The notes beneath the pieces were generated by a model. The model searched no databases and had not been told where the DNA came from. It saw only the letters and a list, made by a program, of their open reading frames with translations. This document shows, one piece after another, positions 15,698-18,324 of a DNA stretch of 18,324 nt (the first letter of the stretch is position 1; every line of letters begins with the position of its first letter). A program made the translations under genes and the position numbers. Origin of the DNA: an uncultured Clostridium sp. (GTDB taxonomy: Bacteria; Bacillota; Clostridia; UBA1212; UBA1255); NCBI GenBank assembly GCA_900543695.1, contig UQSG01000043.1:1-18324 (forward strand), given 5' to 3'.

Positions 15698-16293
15698 CAA
15701 CGAATATTTTACTGTGCGGCGTTGGAGGACAGGGAACCGTTCTGGCGTCAAAGCTGATCGCGGAGGCGGCAATGCGCCGGGGCTTTGCGGTGAGGACGGC
15801 AGAAACGATCGGTATGGCGCAAAGAGGCGGCTGCGTTGCGAGCCACGTGCGGATCGGGCATGAAATCCATTCTCCGCTGATTCCGAACGCAAGCGCCGAC
15901 CTGATCATCGGCTTTGAGCCTGCGGAAGCGATTCGCGCCCTCCCGTATTTGAAAAAGGATGGCGCGGTGGTTGCCTCGCGCAAAAGAATCCAGCCCGTTA
16001 CGGCCGCGCTTGGCGGAAAGGCCGGCGATCCGGAGCAATACGCCGCATATCTCCGGAAAAACATTGCGGATCTTGTTCTTGTGGATACGGATGACGTGTG
16101 CCGCCGGCTGGGATCCTATAAAATCCTGAATACCGTATTGCTTGGCGCCGCCGTACAGGCAGGAAAGCTGCCGTTTACGATTAAGGAGCTGGAAGAGGTC
16201 ATCCGAGGCAAGCTCCCGGAAAAATTTCATAATATCAATATAGAGGCGTTAAACGCTTTGGCTGTGCAGAGGTGTAACGATGAAAATGAATGA
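15694..16293 (+). CDS. iorB: Indolepyruvate:ferredoxin oxidoreductase, beta subunit (199 aa)
   Basis: Small subunit, equivalent to the gamma domain of pyruvate:ferredoxin oxidoreductase (CoA and catalytic-site formation). It begins with LLCGVGGQGTVLASKLIAEA, the glycine-rich motif of the family, then RTAETIGMAQRGGCVASHVRIG, followed by AEAIRALPYL. About 200 residues is the usual length. GGAG within the end of iorA lies about 7 nt before the ATG, and the two genes overlap by 4 nt, so the subunits should be made in equal amounts. It overlaps paaK by 14 nt. Confidence 0.95.
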   Translation: MTTNILLCGVGGQGTVLASKLIAEAAMRRGFAVRTAETIGMAQRGGCVASHVRIGHEIHSPLIPNASADLIIGFEPAEAIRALPYLKKDGAVVASRKRIQPVTAALGGKAGDPEQYAAYLRKNIADLVLVDTDDVCRRLGSYKILNTVLLGAAVQAGKLPFTIKELEEVIRGKLPEKFHNINIEALNALAVQRCNDENE

Positions 16294-17512
16294 AACACAG
16301 TTCCGGATCATCAAGGAGCAGATGAAAAGGCTTGTCTCTCAGGACGGCTTTTACGCGAAGAAATTCAGAGAATTTGACGTGGACGCCGTGCGGACGCCGG
16401 AGGATTTTGCCAGCGTGCCGTTCACATGGAAGGGCGATCTGCGGGAAGCGTATCCGCTGGGGCTCCAGGCGGTGCCGGACGAACAAATCGTGCGGATTCA
16501 CTCCTCGTCGGGCACGACGGGCGTGCCGGTCATCATTCCTTATACAAAGCGCGACGTGGAGGACTGGGCGCTGATGTTCAAGCGCTGCTATGAAACGGCC
16601 GGCGTAACGCCGCTGGATCGGATCCATATTACTCCAGGCTACGGACTTTGGACGGCGGGAATCGGATTTCAGGCGGGCGCGGAGCTGCTGGGCGCCATGG
16701 CGATTCCGATGGGGCCGGGCAATACCGACAAGCAGCTGAAGATGATGATGGATCTGAAATCGACTGTGCTTTGCGCCACGTCTTCTTATGCGCTGCTGCT
16801 TGCGGAGGAAATTGCAAGACGCGGCATCGGCGACAAAATTTATCTCCGGAAGGCGCTGATCGGCTCCGAGCGATGGGGCGAAAAAATGCGCCGCCGGATT
16901 GCACGCGAGCTTGGCGTAAAATTATACGATATTTACGGTCTGACAGAAGTTTACGGGCCGGGAATCGGTATCAGCTGCGACCACAGCTGCGGCATGCATT
17001 ATTGGGACGATTATTTTTATTTTGAAATCGTAGATCCCAGGACAGGGAAAAACGTTCCTGACGGGGAAATCGGCGAGCTTGTGATTACGACGCTCCGGAA
17101 GGAGGGCGCGCCGCTGATCCGGTACCGTACGCATGACCTGACGCGCTTCCGCACCGGCGACTGCCCCTGCGGGAGCAGATATCCCAGAATCGATACGATT
17201 CTGGGACGAACCGACGATATGGTGAAAGTAAAAGGTGTCAATATTTTTCCCAGCCAGATCGATGAAATGCTGCTCGGCGTAGAGGGGGCTTCCAGCGAAT
17301 ACCAGTTTATGATCGACCACCTAAACGGAAAGGATCTCTGCACGCTGTTCGTCGAGGCGGAGGCCGGCGTCGACCGGGGACGGCTGGAGGAGTCGGTCAG
17401 AGCTGCATTTAAAGCAAAAATCGGCATTCTGGTCAATGTTATGCCGGTGGCGGTCGGCGAGCTCCCCCGCAGTGAAAAGAAATCCACACGGATTTTTGAT
17501 AACCGATATTAA
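16280..17512 (+). CDS. paaK: Phenylacetate-CoA ligase family protein (410 aa)
   Basis: AMP-forming acyl-CoA ligase of the adenylating superfamily. Visible motifs: P-loop SSSGTTGVP (75-83), a YGLTEVYGPG adenylate-binding motif, YRTHDLTRF and the C-terminal GRTDDMVKVKGVNIFP hinge typical of PaaK. A Cys-rich CPCGSRYP segment precedes the hinge. Residue count is slightly below the usual 430-440. Next to iorAB it most likely converts arylacetyl-CoA to arylacetate with energy conservation, or activates arylacetates for reductive carboxylation to aryl-pyruvates; direction cannot be read from sequence. AGAGG lies 7 nt before the ATG at 16280, within iorB. A perfect inverted repeat lies inside the gene at 17182-17206. 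Confidence 0.94.
   Translation: MKMNETQFRIIKEQMKRLVSQDGFYAKKFREFDVDAVRTPEDFASVPFTWKGDLREAYPLGLQAVPDEQIVRIHSSSGTTGVPVIIPYTKRDVEDWALMFKRCYETAGVTPLDRIHITPGYGLWTAGIGFQAGAELLGAMAIPMGPGNTDKQLKMMMDLKSTVLCATSSYALLLAEEIARRGIGDKIYLRKALIGSERWGEKMRRRIARELGVKLYDIYGLTEVYGPGIGISCDHSCGMHYWDDYFYFEIVDPRTGKNVPDGEIGELVITTLRKEGAPLIRYRTHDLTRFRTGDCPCGSRYPRIDTILGRTDDMVKVKGVNIFPSQIDEMLLGVEGASSEYQFMIDHLNGKDLCTLFVEAEAGVDRGRLEESVRAAFKAKIGILVNVMPVAVGELPRSEKKSTRIFDNRY
17182..17206. repeat. Perfect inverted repeat inside paaK
   Basis: TCCCAGAATCG (17182-17192) and its exact complement CGATTCTGGGA (17196-17206) flank ATA. The 11-bp stem lies in the codons for PRIDTILG of the ligase. No T-tract follows, so it is not a normal terminator; it could form an mRNA hairpin or be chance. 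Confidence 0.6.
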
Positions 17513-17530
17513 GAAAAGGGAGGCTGAACG

Positions 17531-18265
17531 ATGAAAAAACATACTGATTTTTCGAGAACGCTGTATAAGATCGTTGCCTGCGCCACGCTGCTGCTTACCG
17601 TTGGGGTTTTTCTGGAACGCAGCGGCAAATATTATGTGGGAGCCGAGGCCGGCGGCGAGCGGAAACATGTCTGCACGTCTCTTGAGGAGGCCAAGAAGCT
17701 TGCCGATCAGAACGCCGTATACGGCTGGAGCGTCTTTGATTTTAACGGCAGACTTGTCTATACGACGTATTCACCGCTGGCGGCAGAAATTTTGCGCGAA
17801 GCCAAAACGATAACGGATTATGTGCGGGAGGAAGGCTTTACCTACGGCGACGCACCGATCAATCCGGCGATCGACTGCAGCGCCAAAAAGGTCAGCTGCG
17901 ACAGGCTGGTCTGCTGGGTGATGTATAACGTCGGCTTTACGGATCAGCCGGAGCAGAGCGGCCTTTTTGTGTATGCGGCCGGCGGAGATCCGCGGGATCT
18001 GCCGTCGTGGTGCGAGCGGCACGGCTTTGAAAAAATCACGGAGGAGTCCGAGCTTCAGCCGGGCGACATCGTATTCGTTAATCCCAAAACAACGGCGTCC
18101 GGCACCGTATATGCGGGGCATACGTTTATTCATGCCGGGACGGGAGAGCGCAGCGGCGAATATTACCGCTATGACTGCGGTATGGATGAGCGTATCAGAA
18201 GCGTCCAGCCGTCCAGCGAGCCGATTTTGAATTTTATGTTCGCCTATAGGCCGGTGCGCGGGTGA
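17531..18265 (+). CDS. Membrane-anchored or secreted NlpC/P60-like cysteine hydrolase (244 aa)
   Basis: The N-terminus (KK, then a hydrophobic stretch at about 12-27) is an export signal or anchor; no clear cleavage site is seen, and Cys17 sits too early in the stretch for a lipobox. The mature part fits the NlpC/P60 fold: VSCDRLVCW with Cys123, LQPGDIVF (175-182) matching the family motif, and GHTFIHAG with His197. It is closely similar to residues 12-210 of the fused GH36 protein; shared blocks include SLEEAKK, FTYG-APxNPA, SCDRLV, GFTDQP, YYRYD/FYRYD and the SxQPS motif. NlpC/P60 proteins usually cut peptidoglycan peptides or related amide bonds, but the SCDRLV variant is atypical. GGGAGG lies 7 nt before the ATG and the gene starts 18 nt after paaK, so it is probably the last known gene of the ior operon. 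Activity and substrate are unproven. Confidence 0.8.
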   Translation: MKKHTDFSRTLYKIVACATLLLTVGVFLERSGKYYVGAEAGGERKHVCTSLEEAKKLADQNAVYGWSVFDFNGRLVYTTYSPLAAEILREAKTITDYVREEGFTYGDAPINPAIDCSAKKVSCDRLVCWVMYNVGFTDQPEQSGLFVYAAGGDPRDLPSWCERHGFEKITEESELQPGDIVFVNPKTTASGTVYAGHTFIHAGTGERSGEYYRYDCGMDERIRSVQPSSEPILNFMFAYRPVRG

Positions 18266-18269
18266 CCGC

Positions 18270-18297
18270 TGTAGGTTTGTCAAACATATGTTACAGT
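18270..18297 (+). promoter_or_regulatory. Promoter-like 28-nt motif, copy B
   Basis: Starts TGTAGG, contains TTTGTCAAAC and the palindrome AACATATGTT, and ends TGTTACAGT (an extended -10 like element). It lies 5 nt after the hydrolase stop and would read rightward out of the window. It matches copy C (24-51, minus strand) at 22 of 28 positions and copy D (9634-9661) at 19 of 28. No terminator for the ior operon is visible before it. Confidence 0.45.
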
Positions 18298-18324
18298 GAG
18301 GATAAAAAATCTTCCAGCATTTGG

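Noticed and set aside
14930..15892. Minus-strand open frame of 320 codons opposite iorA
   Set aside because: Covers the strongly conserved TPP and iron-sulfur motifs of iorA on the other strand; a GC-rich shadow frame without motifs.
18266..18324. Possible terminator after the ior operon
   Set aside because: The CTGTA...TACAG and GTTTG-T-CAAAC symmetries are imperfect and no T-tract follows; the sequence fits the recurring promoter-like element better.

Overview
The window looks like a chromosomal stretch from an anaerobic member of the Firmicutes, probably class Clostridia (a gut or rumen type is plausible). This is inferred from strong Shine-Dalgarno sites, sigma-A type promoters, a ferredoxin-dependent (oxygen-sensitive) 2-ketoacid oxidoreductase, a sortase remnant, SH3b lipoprotein and MdoB/LtaS-type envelope genes, and short intergenic gaps. 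No rRNA, tRNA, CRISPR array, phage gene or insertion sequence is visible. Genus cannot be told from the sequence.

Left part (1-5934), minus strand: a GH36-type alpha-galactosidase-like enzyme (326-2200), a two-repeat SH3b lipoprotein (2322-3023) with its own promoter and a strong hairpin after it, and a second, larger GH36 protein (3116-5665). The large protein carries about 215 extra N-terminal residues that look like an NlpC/P60-type cysteine peptidase/amidase domain. An AraC-family regulator (5935-6768) is divergent from it with a near-consensus promoter and may control the locus.

Middle (6890-13692): the regulator is followed by an ABC-2 export system of one ATPase and two permeases (6890-9444). 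A C-terminal sortase remnant (9441-9581) abuts its last stop codon. Next come a small membrane protein and an MdoB/OpgB-like phosphoglycerol transferase (9697-11539). The transferase overlaps tail to tail by 39 nt with a minus-strand 12-TM-like protein that ends in a degenerate LuxR helix-turn-helix (11501-12835). An MTA/SAH-nucleosidase family gene with Asn at the usual catalytic Asp position follows (12922-13692, minus).

Right part (13838-18265), plus strand: a tight operon iorA-iorB-paaK (indolepyruvate:ferredoxin oxidoreductase and phenylacetate-CoA ligase), expected to interconvert aryl-pyruvates, arylacetyl-CoA and arylacetates. It ends in a gene for an N-terminally anchored stand-alone version of the same NlpC/P60-like domain that is fused to the GH36 enzyme 12 kb away. 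This shared domain, once fused to an apparently cytoplasmic glycosidase and once exported beside aromatic amino acid fermentation genes, is the most unusual aspect of the window.

Related 28-nt promoter-like sequences occur at both window ends and before the MdoB-like gene, and part of the motif occurs in the GH36/AraC divergent region, which hints at shared control.
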